Source of the DNA: Prochlorococcus sp. AG-436-C14
GTDB taxonomy: Bacteria > Cyanobacteriota > Cyanobacteriia > PCC-6307 > Cyanobiaceae
Assembly: GCA_003209755.1 (NCBI GenBank)
Contig: QCPD01000007.1
Location: 25,581 to 89,580, forward strand
Reading direction: 5' to 3'
Length of the DNA stretch: 64,000 bases
Shown here: in pieces, positions 1 to 8,799 of the stretch
How the letters are laid out: every line of letters begins with the position of its first letter
Position numbering within the stretch: the first letter of the stretch is position 1
Notes under the pieces: model-generated
Seen by the model: only the letters and a program-made list of their open reading frames with translations
The model's database searches: none
Told to the model about the DNA's origin: nothing
Made by a program: the position numbers and the translations under genes

Positions 1-2
1 AG

Positions 3-1040
3 CATCTTGTTGTTTACGTAGCTCGATCTGGAGACAGTGGATCCCCAACTTTGGAGGTAGTAGGTCAGTGGCCTAATTCAGAAAAAGTACTACAGCCAGT
101 AGAAACTGATGCTGCCCTTCGCACTCCTTCGTCTAATAGGAGATGGTACCCGTTGCAAGAAGGCTCAATATTATTGGGTGTTATTCGTGCGGAGCGAATT
201 GCTTCCGAGGAAGAATGGCCTGAATTTCTTGATCAGCAGTTGCAATCAATGTCAATTTTATTGGCTAACTCTCTTGCGTCCGAACTTGATAGAAAAAGAT
301 TGGTAGATCAATTAGATGATCAAAAAGAACAGATATCCTTAATGGTTCATCAATTAAGAAATCCGTTAGCTGCTCTTGGAACATATGCAAAACTTCTTTT
401 AAGAAAAATAGGTCCTGAAAGTGAACATGAGAACCTTCTAAAAGGCCTCATGACAGAGCAAGCACAAGTTAACAAATATCTTTCAGCGCTGGATCAACTT
501 AGCCAGGTGAAATTACCTCAATCTGATGATGGATCAAACAGACTACTGTTGCCTCCACTTTTGCCAACTGAGACCTATATCAGTGTGAAAAGCTTAATAG
601 AACCATTAATTGAAAGAGCTAAAGCTAGAGCTAATTTGCAAGGCAGGAAGTGGTTTAGTCCTTCTGAATGGCCATCATGGATGGAATCAAGATCAATTTC
701 AGAAGGTGTAATAGCTGAAATTGTTGCAAATTTACTGGAAAACGCATTTCGATATAGCCCGTCTCAATCATCTATCGGGATAGAATTAGTTGAAGATGGT
801 ATATGCATTTGGGATGAGGGCATTCCAATAAATGAAGAAGAAAGAGAGAAGATTTTTGAGAAAGGTTTTAGAGGTGAAAGTGGTTCGAAAATGGTTGGAA
901 GCGGTATAGGTCTTGCACTGGCTAGAGATTTGGCTAGACAATTAGGGGGAGATTTGAAATTAGTTGTTAATCCAAGCAAATTTAAAAATTCTTTACCAGA
1001 ATCAGGGAATGCTTTCGTTCTTAACTTGGGCCCAAAATGA
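3..1040 (+). CDS. Sensor histidine kinase, 5'-truncated by window edge
   Basis: Two-component sensor kinase that would autophosphorylate a histidine and pass the phosphate to a response regulator. The frame is open from base 3, so the TTG at 51 is not the real start and the N terminus lies outside the window. The dimerisation helix contains the H-box VHQLRNPLAAL (His codon at 348-350), preceded by a coiled-coil-like stretch. The HATPase domain follows, with N-box EIVANLLENAFRYS, G1 box WDEGIP and G2 box GSGIGLALARDLARQLGG. No membrane segment is visible in the part present, so it may be soluble; the part before the H-box could be the end of a GAF-like sensor domain. It overlaps the convergent cobS by 20 bases. 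The partner regulator is not in view. Confidence 0.88.
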   Translation, partial: HLVVYVARSGDSGSPTLEVVGQWPNSEKVLQPVETDAALRTPSSNRRWYPLQEGSILLGVIRAERIASEEEWPEFLDQQLQSMSILLANSLASELDRKRLVDQLDDQKEQISLMVHQLRNPLAALGTYAKLLLRKIGPESEHENLLKGLMTEQAQVNKYLSALDQLSQVKLPQSDDGSNRLLLPPLLPTETYISVKSLIEPLIERAKARANLQGRKWFSPSEWPSWMESRSISEGVIAEIVANLLENAFRYSPSQSSIGIELVEDGICIWDEGIPINEEEREKIFEKGFRGESGSKMVGSGIGLALARDLARQLGGDLKLVVNPSKFKNSLPESGNAFVLNLGPK

Positions 1041-1758
1041 TACTTAAGAGTAATAAATTAGTTGTTTCTGTTATAACTAAACATGCTCCATAGCTATCTC
1101 CACTATGACCTCCTAAAGATTTATTTATAATGTGTGGGATTAATATTGAAGTAACTAAGCCTGATAGAATACAATATAATAATAATAAAGTATTAGATAT
1201 ATTTGAATTGGTTAAAGATAAAAAAAATATTATTCCTATAGAAATAATTATCAATGATGGTCTTATTTCGTGAGATATACCTTTCCAGTATTGATGATGA
1301 AAGGAAAGGGATTCTTTTTTGAAAATGTATTCATAATTTTCAATTGCAAAAATTTGGGAGAGTCTTCCCCAAAAGGCAGCTAAAGGGAATGCAAAGGGTG
1401 CATATAAATCAAGTTTGATGATTGCTGCAATTTGAAGAATTAAAATAATTACTAAACTTTGAACACCTATTGCTCCGACTCTGCTATCTTTCATTGCCTC
1501 AACCCGCTTTGTTGGACCTGCTCCAATTCCATCAGCCGTATCCATTAAACCGTCAATATGAAGACCACCAGTTATGAAGATGCTAATTGCAAAAGATATC
1601 AAGGCAACGGAAATATTTGGCCAATTAAAGTATTTCAATAAAAGCCAAGAAAATGATTGTAAAAAGCCAATTAAAATTCCTATTAAAGGGGCAAAACGGG
1701 CAATTCTTTTGAATCTTGGTTTAACTATTGGCCATTGAGGCAAAATTGTGTAAAACAC
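1021..1758 (-). CDS. cobS: Cobalamin synthase CobS (adenosylcobinamide-GDP ribazoletransferase)
   Basis: Integral membrane enzyme that joins adenosylcobinamide-GDP to alpha-ribazole in the last steps of (pseudo)cobalamin synthesis. The 245 residues from the GTG at 1758 are strongly hydrophobic, with several membrane segments and the family motif HIDGLMDTADG followed by a second conserved patch GGHSGDSYGA. GTG 1758 is the only standard start codon in frame after the upstream stop at 1822-1824. However, the frame continues upstream and encodes KNWLNDLAGAW directly before VFYTILP, which resembles the usual CobS N terminus. A GAGG ribosome-binding sequence (complement of 1809-1812) sits 5 bases before an ATT codon at 1801-1803. 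The real protein may therefore start at ATT and have about 260 residues. It is convergent with the histidine kinase gene. Confidence 0.9.
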   Translation of the reverse strand: MFYTILPQWPIVKPRFKRIARFAPLIGILIGFLQSFSWLLLKYFNWPNISVALISFAISIFITGGLHIDGLMDTADGIGAGPTKRVEAMKDSRVGAIGVQSLVIILILQIAAIIKLDLYAPFAFPLAAFWGRLSQIFAIENYEYIFKKESLSFHHQYWKGISHEIRPSLIIISIGIIFFLSLTNSNISNTLLLLYCILSGLVTSILIPHIINKSLGGHSGDSYGACLVITETTNLLLLSIILGPS

Positions 1759-1876
1759 CCATGCACCTGCAAGGTCATTTAGCCAGTTTTTGAAAATCAG
1801 AATTACAACCTCAACTGTTTCTTAGGTCTCAAATTAGTTATATAACTAGTTTAAGTTAATGAATATTTAGGAATAA

Positions 1877-3010
1877 TTGAAAAAGACTTTATTTGATTTC
1901 CAAATAAAAAGCAGATGCAATTCGACATTAGCTCGTGTCTGTTCTTTTAAAACGCCAAATGGAATTGTAAATACTCCTAGATTTATGCCAGTAGGAACCT
2001 TAGGAACAGTTAAGGGTGTCACATCTGAGCAGCTTAGGAAAACAGGAGCAGAAATGATTCTTGCTAATACTTTTCATCTTCATTTGCAGCCTGGGGAAAA
2101 GATTGTTCAAGATGCAGGTGGGCTCCATCAATTTATGAGTTGGAATAAGCCAATACTTACTGATTCAGGAGGTTTTCAAGTCTTTAGTTTGGCAAAGTTA
2201 AACAAAATTGATGATGAAGGAGTTTCGTTTCAAAGTCCAAGAGATGGTAAACATATTTTTTTGACTCCTGAAAAAGCTATAGAAATTCAGATGGCTTTAG
2301 GCTCAGATGTGGCAATGGCTTTTGATCAATGCCCACCTTACCCAGCGAGCGAATCAGACGTTGAGGAGGCTTGTAAAAGGACTCATCTTTGGTTAGAGAG
2401 ATGTCTAAAGGCTCACAAGAAAGATGATCAAGCAGTTTTTGGAATAGTTCAAGGAGGTTGCTTCCCACATTTGAGGAAATTGAGTGCAAAGATTGTCTCA
2501 GGATATGATTTGCCTGGGATTGCTATTGGAGGAGTAAGTGTAGGTGAACCCATAAATCAAATGCACAAAATTGTACGAGAAACTTGTCCGCTATTACCTC
2601 AAGATCGACCTAGATACTTAATGGGAATTGGAACTTTAAGAGAAATGGCAATAGCAGTAGCAAATGGAGTAGATCTATTCGATTGTGTAATCCCTACGCG
2701 CTTGGGAAGGCATGGGAGTGCATTAGTTAATGGTGAGACATGGAATTTAAGAAATTCTCGTTTTAAAGACGATTACAGACCATTGGATTCATCTTGCACT
2801 TGTGAGGCATGTTCTGGTGGATATACAAGGGCATATATTCATCATTTAATTCGCAACAAAGAATTACTTGGCCTTTCACTTTTGAGTCTTCATAATCTCA
2901 CGCATTTGATCCGTTTTACAGGTGCTATGAGGCAAGCAATCATTGAGGGTTGTTTTTCAGAGGATTTCGCTCCGTGGCAGAGTGACTCTAAAGCGCGTCA
3001 TACGTGGTAG
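1877..3010 (+). CDS. tgt: tRNA-guanine transglycosylase
   Basis: Exchanges guanine at the wobble position of GUN-anticodon tRNAs for the queuosine precursor. The TIM-barrel protein has 377 residues, a normal length. Visible signatures are [12 protein letters not shown], with the catalytic/substrate aspartate, the nucleophile region [13 protein letters not shown], and the zinc site [17 protein letters not shown] near the C terminus. The start is TTG at 1877 with AGGA at 1869-1872 upstream; the homologous N terminus begins here. It is followed 34 bases later by psbK. Confidence 0.96.
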   Translation: MKKTLFDFQIKSRCNSTLARVCSFKTPNGIVNTPRFMPVGTLGTVKGVTSEQLRKTGAEMILANTFHLHLQPGEKIVQDAGGLHQFMSWNKPILTDSGGFQVFSLAKLNKIDDEGVSFQSPRDGKHIFLTPEKAIEIQMALGSDVAMAFDQCPPYPASESDVEEACKRTHLWLERCLKAHKKDDQAVFGIVQGGCFPHLRKLSAKIVSGYDLPGIAIGGVSVGEPINQMHKIVRETCPLLPQDRPRYLMGIGTLREMAIAVANGVDLFDCVIPTRLGRHGSALVNGETWNLRNSRFKDDYRPLDSSCTCEACSGGYTRAYIHHLIRNKELLGLSLLSLHNLTHLIRFTGAMRQAIIEGCFSEDFAPWQSDSKARHTW

Positions 3011-3044
3011 CGTGCGTGCTTAATACGTCCATTATTTATTAGGG

Positions 3045-3188
3045 ATGGCACTGATTAATCTCGACTTACTTGCTGAACTTCCGGTTGCTTACCAGGCTTT
3101 TGCACCAACAGTGGATGTACTTCCGCTCATACCTCTTTTCTTCTTTCTGCTTGTTTTTGTATGGCAAGCGGCAGTTGGCTTTCGTTAA
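3045..3188 (+). CDS. psbK: Photosystem II protein PsbK
   Basis: Small single-span subunit of the photosystem II core, located beside CP43. The 47-residue ORF starts at ATG 3045 behind an AGGG sequence. It has a short leader that is normally removed, then the characteristic mature segment with LPEAYQAF-like residues (here LPVAYQAF), followed by [18 protein letters not shown] and the ending QAAVGFR. The location directly after tgt is typical for marine picocyanobacteria. Below the size limit of ordinary ORF calls, but the sequence is unmistakable. Confidence 0.95.
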   Translation: MALINLDLLAELPVAYQAFAPTVDVLPLIPLFFFLLVFVWQAAVGFR

Positions 3189-3323
3189 TAGCGAAGTTTT
3201 TTCTTTTGGATTTTTTAAAATCTAAGTAATTGCTTAGAGGTTCTTAACAAAATAAAATTTTTGCTCGAAGTAAAATATCGGGCAGGAATTTTATTTTTTT
3301 TTGAGTGCATTAATCAAGTTCAT

Positions 3324-4346
3324 CTAGATTCCTTTGCTAAGCAAAACGTCTTCACTTGGCATTGATACAGCCTTTTCAATCAAATCAGCAAGATGAAGTG
3401 CTCTAGATGCTTGAAGCCCTCCAACCGCAGGTTTCTCCTTACCTCTAACGCATTGCAGAAAATGCTCCAACTCTGCATACAACGGTTCAATTGATGTTGT
3501 ACTGACTTCTTCAATAAAACCATCATTTCTATAAAGTAATTCTCCATGATCGGCTGAATACCATTCGTGAGCCTTTCTATGGATGTGAATATTATGATTT
3601 AGGAAATCAGTTTCTATCAGACTTTGTTTGCAATGAGCGCTCAAGCTTCTAATTTTTTTGTGACTCATTTTGCTTGCAGTCAGACTCGCAACCACCCCGT
3701 TTTGAAATCCCAGTGTCGCGTTAACGTAATCCATTGGTCCATCTCCACTGCAACCTCCAACTGCAGCAAGCCTTATTACTTTTGAATTTGCAAGTTCAAT
3801 AACTAAATCAATATCATGAATCATTAAGTCCAATACGACTGAAACATCATTAGCTCTCTCAGGATGCGGGCTATGCCTTCTGGCTTCAAGAACTACAACT
3901 TCTTCGTTAGCAATTACTTTTGTTAATTCTCTAAAAGCGGGATTAAATCTTTCTATATGACCAACTTGTAATAATTTTTTTGAATTGTTTGAAGCATTAA
4001 TCAACGATGATGCTTCTTCTTTATTAGCTGCTATCGGTTTTTCAATTAATACATGTTTGCCGGAGTTTAGACATTCTAGACCTACTTCATGGTGAAATAA
4101 TGTAGGTACAGCAATACATACAGCTTCCACTTGATTTAATAAATCCTTGTAATTTTTATACCAATTACAATTAAATTGCTCCATAGCCAGCTTCCCTCGT
4201 TCTTCGTCTAAATCTGCAACTCCTATTAGCTCAGCATCTTTAAGAAGACTTAGTACTCTTGCATGGTGCCACCCCATATTTCCAATTCCTATTACCCCAA
4301 CTTTTACTGGAATAATATTTTTGTTGATCTTAGAAATTTTTTTCAT
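3324..4346 (-). CDS. Gfo/Idh/MocA-family NAD(P)-dependent oxidoreductase
   Basis: Predicted sugar or cyclitol dehydrogenase of the glucose-fructose oxidoreductase family. The N-terminal Rossmann fold shows VGVIGIGNMGWHHARVL (residues about 17-33). The family motif HVLIEKPIAANKEEA lies near residues 94-108 and supplies the conserved lysine. A central DLMIHDIDLVIEL segment has the aspartate/histidine pair usual in the catalytic C-terminal domain. The length of 340 residues is normal. The substrate cannot be told from sequence; such enzymes often act on UDP-sugars or inositol. It lies 37 bases downstream of the CNNM-type gene, on the same strand. Confidence 0.87.
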   Translation of the reverse strand: MKKISKINKNIIPVKVGVIGIGNMGWHHARVLSLLKDAELIGVADLDEERGKLAMEQFNCNWYKNYKDLLNQVEAVCIAVPTLFHHEVGLECLNSGKHVLIEKPIAANKEEASSLINASNNSKKLLQVGHIERFNPAFRELTKVIANEEVVVLEARRHSPHPERANDVSVVLDLMIHDIDLVIELANSKVIRLAAVGGCSGDGPMDYVNATLGFQNGVVASLTASKMSHKKIRSLSAHCKQSLIETDFLNHNIHIHRKAHEWYSADHGELLYRNDGFIEEVSTTSIEPLYAELEHFLQCVRGKEKPAVGGLQASRALHLADLIEKAVSMPSEDVLLSKGI

Positions 4347-4383
4347 TTTTATTTTCTTATTAATTAATAATCTTTTTTATAAA

Positions 4384-5652
4384 TTATTTAGGAAGGATTA
4401 TTTTTACTTTATTTATTCTTGGACCTTTCATGGAGATAATTTCAAATATAATTTTATTATGGACGAACGTTTCTCCTGAGTTGGGGATTTCTTGAAGTTT
4501 TTCTAAAACAAATCCAGCAAGAGTGTAATGATCATCTGCTTCGGGTAATTCTAATTTAAGCTCTCTATTTATTTCTATCACTTCTATCTCCCCAGAAGTA
4601 ATCCATATTTTTTTTAAGTCATCAATAGGTCTTAGCTCAGATTCTTTATTGTCAAATTGAATCTCATCACCAACAATTTCACCTGTTAAGTCTGCTGATG
4701 TTATTAATCCTTCAGTTCCACCATATTCATCAACAACCAACAGTAGTGGGTTCCCATTTTTTATGATCGGTAGTAATTCGGCCAAAGTAGAAGTTTCTAA
4801 AACACGAACAACTGGTTTTATATAAGGCTCTAAAGATGAGTTGGCTTGCATTTCCCCTTTGGCTATTGGATCAGCAAGTTGCCTTAAATCTAAAACACCA
4901 AGAACATTATCAAGTGAATCATCAATTACTAAGTATCTTGCATGACGAGTTTTATGAACTTCTTCCATCATTTGAGTAAAGGAAACCTCTCTTGGAAGAG
5001 TAACCATCCCTGACCTGGGAACCATTACTTCTCTGACTTGTGTATCTCTTAAAGCAAAAACACCTTCTAGAATGTTTCGTTCATCAGGTTTTAATCCTGT
5101 TACGCCACCAGTTTCAATTAATTTCTCTAATTCTCCTGCAGAGAATGCAGCTGTCGTAAGACTTTCTGATTGTGTATTAAGTCCAAATAATCTAAGTATT
5201 AATAAAGCAAGTCCTTCAAGCAAAGAAAGGAACGGAGACATCCATTTTATCGCTGCTTCAATTAGAGGTGATAATTTCAGAGCAGAAGTCTCTGGTTGAT
5301 TAAGAACAAGTGCTTTTGGAAGAAGACCAGATATCAGAGTTGCAAAAAGTACAACAGTTACAAAAAGTCCTAAATCTAAAAAATAGTTAAATGAAGCATT
5401 ATTTCCCCAGAATTGACTTGCTAAATTTTTGCAAATCCAACCAATTGAAATTAATGAAATAGTTATTCCTAATTCTGCTATTAAAAGGGTTCTTCTCAGC
5501 CTTTTCTGCAGACGAATTATTGAACTTGAACCAGGGAGTCCATCTTCTACCAGTCTTTGAACCTTAGTTGAACGAAGGCGTAAAATAGCAAATTGCCCTG
5601 CATTGAAAAATGCTGGTATTGCAAGCAATATACAAAGAAGTAATAAACTCAT
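4384..5652 (-). CDS. CNNM/CorC-type membrane protein with paired CBS domains
   Basis: Probable magnesium/cobalt transport-associated protein (hemolysin-like, UPF0053). The 422 residues comprise an N-terminal membrane domain of the DUF21/CNNM type with about four hydrophobic segments (residues 1-150). Two CBS domains follow, starting around VREVMVPRSGMVTLPR and ending with LLVVDEYGGTEGLITSADL, then a CorC_HlyC transporter-associated domain at the C terminus. The VDEYGG motif is diagnostic of the family. Transport function is inferred from family only. The gene starts 14 bases downstream of the tRNA-Met gene on the same strand. Confidence 0.88.
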   Translation of the reverse strand: MSLLLLCILLAIPAFFNAGQFAILRLRSTKVQRLVEDGLPGSSSIIRLQKRLRRTLLIAELGITISLISIGWICKNLASQFWGNNASFNYFLDLGLFVTVVLFATLISGLLPKALVLNQPETSALKLSPLIEAAIKWMSPFLSLLEGLALLILRLFGLNTQSESLTTAAFSAGELEKLIETGGVTGLKPDERNILEGVFALRDTQVREVMVPRSGMVTLPREVSFTQMMEEVHKTRHARYLVIDDSLDNVLGVLDLRQLADPIAKGEMQANSSLEPYIKPVVRVLETSTLAELLPIIKNGNPLLLVVDEYGGTEGLITSADLTGEIVGDEIQFDNKESELRPIDDLKKIWITSGEIEVIEINRELKLELPEADDHYTLAGFVLEKLQEIPNSGETFVHNKIIFEIISMKGPRINKVKIILPK

Positions 5653-5666
5653 TAATAATTTTTCTA

Positions 5667-5739
5667 TGGGGGTGGCGAGGATCGAACTCGCCTAAGGCGA
5701 ATTATGAGTTCGCTGCATTCACCAGATTGCTACACCCCC
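5667..5739 (-). tRNA. trnM: tRNA with CAU anticodon (probably elongator Met)
   Basis: Folded by eye on the minus strand: acceptor stem GGGGGTG pairs with CACCCCC, the discriminator is A (complement of 5667), and the anticodon stem GCGAA/TTCGC holds loop CTCATAA with CAT (complement of 5704-5706). The T arm contains GTTCGATCC. It lacks the triple G-C anticodon stem of initiator tRNA, so elongator Met is the best call. A lysidine-modified tRNA-Ile(CAU) cannot be excluded by eye. No CCA is encoded (3' neighbour is a T). Confidence 0.92.
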
Positions 5740-5849
5740 AAAAAAAGCAGAACTAAAACTTTTTTTGATAATAGTTAATTAGTTTGCCTAAAGTAAATAT
5801 ATATCTAATCCCACCAAGATGTTTAATAATTAAACTTGCATATAAAGAT

Positions 5850-6428
5850 ATGATCCCATTGAATGCTTCATTAGATGGAATAAAAGAAAATCTATTAACT
5901 TTATTAGCTCAAAAAGCTTATAGGTTTGGCGATTTTTCTTTGGCTTCCGGGAAAAAAAGTTCTCATTACGTCAATTGCAAGCCAGTATCTCTATCAGGTC
6001 CAGGCCTCTTGTCGATAAGCTCACTATTCCTGAAACAAATAAATGAAAGTGATAGTGGAGTGGCTGGCTTGACTTTGGGTGCTGACCCCCTTGTTAGCGG
6101 AGTTGTAATGTTAGCTGCTCAATCAGGTATTGATTTAAGCGGTTTAATAGTAAGGAAAGAAGCTAAAGGTCATGGTACTGGTGCTTGGTTAGAAGGGCCT
6201 TTGCCTCCTAAGGGTTCTGTGATTACTGTCTTAGAGGATGTAGTTACTACTGGTGGCTCTTCTTTAAAAGCAGTTGAACAGCTTAGAAATCAAGGGTATT
6301 TAGTTAACCAAGTACTAGCAATAGTCGATAGAGAAGAAGGAGGAATAGATGCCATGAGTAAAGCTGATTTAGATTTAAATAGTCTTTTCTTTTTAAAAGA
6401 GATTGTTGAAAGAGCGAAAAGCTTGTAA
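5850..6428 (+). CDS. pyrE: Orotate phosphoribosyltransferase
   Basis: Makes orotidine 5'-phosphate from orotate and PRPP in pyrimidine synthesis. The PRPP-binding loop is [15 protein letters not shown], and the flexible catalytic loop carries [15 protein letters not shown]. The frame is open further up to a TTG at 5784, but family homology begins near [20 protein letters not shown] 5850 is therefore preferred and gives 192 residues, close to the usual length. The stop codon overlaps the next start (TAATG at 6426-6430), so it is translationally coupled to ygfZ. Confidence 0.94.
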   Translation: MIPLNASLDGIKENLLTLLAQKAYRFGDFSLASGKKSSHYVNCKPVSLSGPGLLSISSLFLKQINESDSGVAGLTLGADPLVSGVVMLAAQSGIDLSGLIVRKEAKGHGTGAWLEGPLPPKGSVITVLEDVVTTGGSSLKAVEQLRNQGYLVNQVLAIVDREEGGIDAMSKADLDLNSLFFLKEIVERAKSL

Positions 6429-7276
6429 TGACAGAAACTAAATTATTGATTTGGGATGAAACATTCCCTTCATTCCTTCTAACAGGGGAGGGAACTGCTG
6501 CTTTTTTACATGGCCAAACGACTGCAGATATTTTTGCTCAGAAACAACTAGAAAGAACCTTCTTGAGTTGTTGGTTATCAACTAAAGGAAGTTTAAAAGC
6601 TTTATTGGAAATTCGACTTACAAATAACATGGCTGAAATAGTTATTATTCTTGGAGAAATTAATTCTATAATTGATGGATTTGAATCAGTAATATTTCCA
6701 GCGGACAAAGTAAAGTTAGAAGTTCTAAAACCAATAAGAAGAATACAAAAAATGAATAACTATGAATCATGGAAAGAGTCAAGTCCTATTTGGATCGGTA
6801 ATAGCGACTCAATTGAAAATAAAATTTCTTCTTATACTAAAGCAACAAAAGAAGAATTAGAAATATGGAAAATCAGACAAGGGATACCTGGATTTGATAG
6901 ACAGGTATACGGAGATTCAAATCCTTATGAGTTAGGCTTAGGAGATATTATAAAGCTTGATAAAGGTTGTTATTTGGGTCAAGAAGCTATAGCAAGATTT
7001 TTTAGATCTAAGTCTTTAAAATACCAGCTTCGTTATTGGGAGTCTTATGGGGAAGCTGATAATTTCGATGTTGGTAAAAAAATTCTGAATAATAATCAAG
7101 ATAACAAATTGAAAAAGAAAGTAGGAGTCATTACATCTTCAATTCAAATCAAAAATAATTTCCTTTATGGACTTGCTTTAATCAAAAACAATTTTATTGA
7201 TCAGGATATTTGTTTTTCTGAAAAAGACGAACCTATAAATATAAAAAAGCCAATCTCGTTTATTCAGACTTTTTAA
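6428..7276 (+). CDS. ygfZ: Folate-binding protein YgfZ (GcvT-like)
   Basis: Tetrahydrofolate-dependent helper of iron-sulfur cluster assembly and repair. The 282-residue protein resembles the T-protein of the glycine cleavage system. The diagnostic motif KGCYLGQEAIARF, with the redox-active cysteine, lies near residue 180. The N terminus FLTGEGTAAFLHGQTTADI is also typical. It overlaps pyrE by one base. The C-terminal part is lysine/asparagine rich and less conserved. Confidence 0.88.
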   Translation: MTETKLLIWDETFPSFLLTGEGTAAFLHGQTTADIFAQKQLERTFLSCWLSTKGSLKALLEIRLTNNMAEIVIILGEINSIIDGFESVIFPADKVKLEVLKPIRRIQKMNNYESWKESSPIWIGNSDSIENKISSYTKATKEELEIWKIRQGIPGFDRQVYGDSNPYELGLGDIIKLDKGCYLGQEAIARFFRSKSLKYQLRYWESYGEADNFDVGKKILNNNQDNKLKKKVGVITSSIQIKNNFLYGLALIKNNFIDQDICFSEKDEPINIKKPISFIQTF

Positions 7277-7292
7277 TTTTGTAAGATATTTA

Positions 7293-8747
7293 TCATTCTT
7301 GATCTATTAACCACTTCGCGATCATTAAAGTAGCAATACAATCATCACGATTATATTTAAAGAGTGAATTTAAATTTTTAGAGTAAATGTTATTTAATCT
7401 ACGCGATTTTTTCCATTGTCTCCACCATAAAAGAGCTCTAGCCCCATCAGTATTGGATTGTTCCCATTCGAACCCTATGAATTCTGCGATTGATTTAAGT
7501 CCATAATTCTGTACAGGAAGGCACCAGTATTCTCTAATTAATAGATGTATGTCAATAAATCTTTTTTTTATCGCATCAATTTCATGAGGACTAGCCCCTT
7601 CCCTTAATCCTAGTTTTAGTAAAGATATAGGCTCTGTTTCACCATAATGAAGTATTGGAATACCTTTAAGATGATTTAACTTTCTATTTATTCGTTTCCA
7701 TAGGGAATTTTCTGTATCCTTTTCAAGATTAAGTAATGGTGAATATTTAATTTCTTTTAAATTTATCTCCTTATGGAAATTGTTTGGTATTCGAATAAAA
7801 CCGTGTAAAAAATCATGTTTAATATCTGGGTCAGATTCAATATCGTAAATCAAAAAACCTTTTGCTTGTTTTAGTTCATTTAGTTCTTTTGTTGACTTTA
7901 GCTTAATGGCCTTATTTGTTAATTGAGATTGTGCTTGTAAAGTAAGTTGTTTGGAAATATCACCATGCTGTGTGCCAAATTTATCAAGTTTTTCCTTTAG
8001 TTTATAATGCTTAATTTTTGCTAACTCCTCGATATTATTTATAGCAATCTTGTTTAATAAAAGTTCTCTTTTTGCTCCTATTCCACTAACTTCGCTTAAA
8101 TGTCCTTCTTTAATAGCTATAGCACCACAATATTTTCTCCAAGAACATATTGTGCATTTTTTTCGATTAGAAGTGATTGGTGGAGGAGTTTTTGATTCAA
8201 TATCTCTCTCTAGATTTAATAATGATTCTATTAATTCTGTGTTAATATTATCGGTTAATCTTATTTTTTCGACTTTTAAAGTTTCATTTTCTTTGTGTAG
8301 TATTAAACCTTTTTTGACTTGATATTTTTGTAAGTTATTTATTAATAAGCTAGTCATAGCAAGTATTAATCTATGCTCCCTTGTGACTTTTTTCCCTTGC
8401 CTAGCTATCATTGGTTGATAAGAAAAACTACCCCAAATACTTTCTCCTGTTGTCTTGCTTAGTATTGGTAAATTTCCTTTAATAACTCTATTTTTTATTA
8501 GAGGATATTTAAGCCTTATTCCATATGCGATGTTTTTTCCTTCTTCACAAGCTTGAATTCCTATCCCATAACTTTTTTGTGCGAGATTATGAAAGCAGTC
8601 GATTTGATGATTTAATTGAAGTGTGCTATGGGCTGTCCACAATTTTTTTTGTTTATCACCATTGATTTCAAGCCAAGCTTTTCTTCTGCATCGAATCCAA
8701 CTCCTTAAAAGGTGATCGTTAATTGGTTTGGATTTATTGCATTTCAT
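7293..8747 (-). CDS. TM0106-family RecB-like nuclease
   Basis: Predicted DNA-processing nuclease with two catalytic folds in 484 residues. The N-terminal half resembles the RecB/Cas4-type PD-(D/E)XK region and ends in a cysteine motif CTICSWRKYCG that could help hold an iron-sulfur cluster. The C-terminal half resembles an RNase H-like exonuclease domain (YprB-like), beginning at GFLIYDIESDPDI and ending with YNRDDCIATLMIAKWLI, which contains the acidic residues expected. A helix-hairpin-helix-like stretch (VSGIGAKRELLLNKIAINN) lies between them. Its physiological role is not established in cyanobacteria. Convergent with ygfZ, 16 bases apart. Confidence 0.78.
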   Translation of the reverse strand: MKCNKSKPINDHLLRSWIRCRRKAWLEINGDKQKKLWTAHSTLQLNHQIDCFHNLAQKSYGIGIQACEEGKNIAYGIRLKYPLIKNRVIKGNLPILSKTTGESIWGSFSYQPMIARQGKKVTREHRLILAMTSLLINNLQKYQVKKGLILHKENETLKVEKIRLTDNINTELIESLLNLERDIESKTPPPITSNRKKCTICSWRKYCGAIAIKEGHLSEVSGIGAKRELLLNKIAINNIEELAKIKHYKLKEKLDKFGTQHGDISKQLTLQAQSQLTNKAIKLKSTKELNELKQAKGFLIYDIESDPDIKHDFLHGFIRIPNNFHKEINLKEIKYSPLLNLEKDTENSLWKRINRKLNHLKGIPILHYGETEPISLLKLGLREGASPHEIDAIKKRFIDIHLLIREYWCLPVQNYGLKSIAEFIGFEWEQSNTDGARALLWWRQWKKSRRLNNIYSKNLNSLFKYNRDDCIATLMIAKWLIDQE

Positions 8748-8799
8748 ACTTAGAGAATAATCTGCATCTCTTCAAGAACAAAGTTTCTCCACTATAAAG

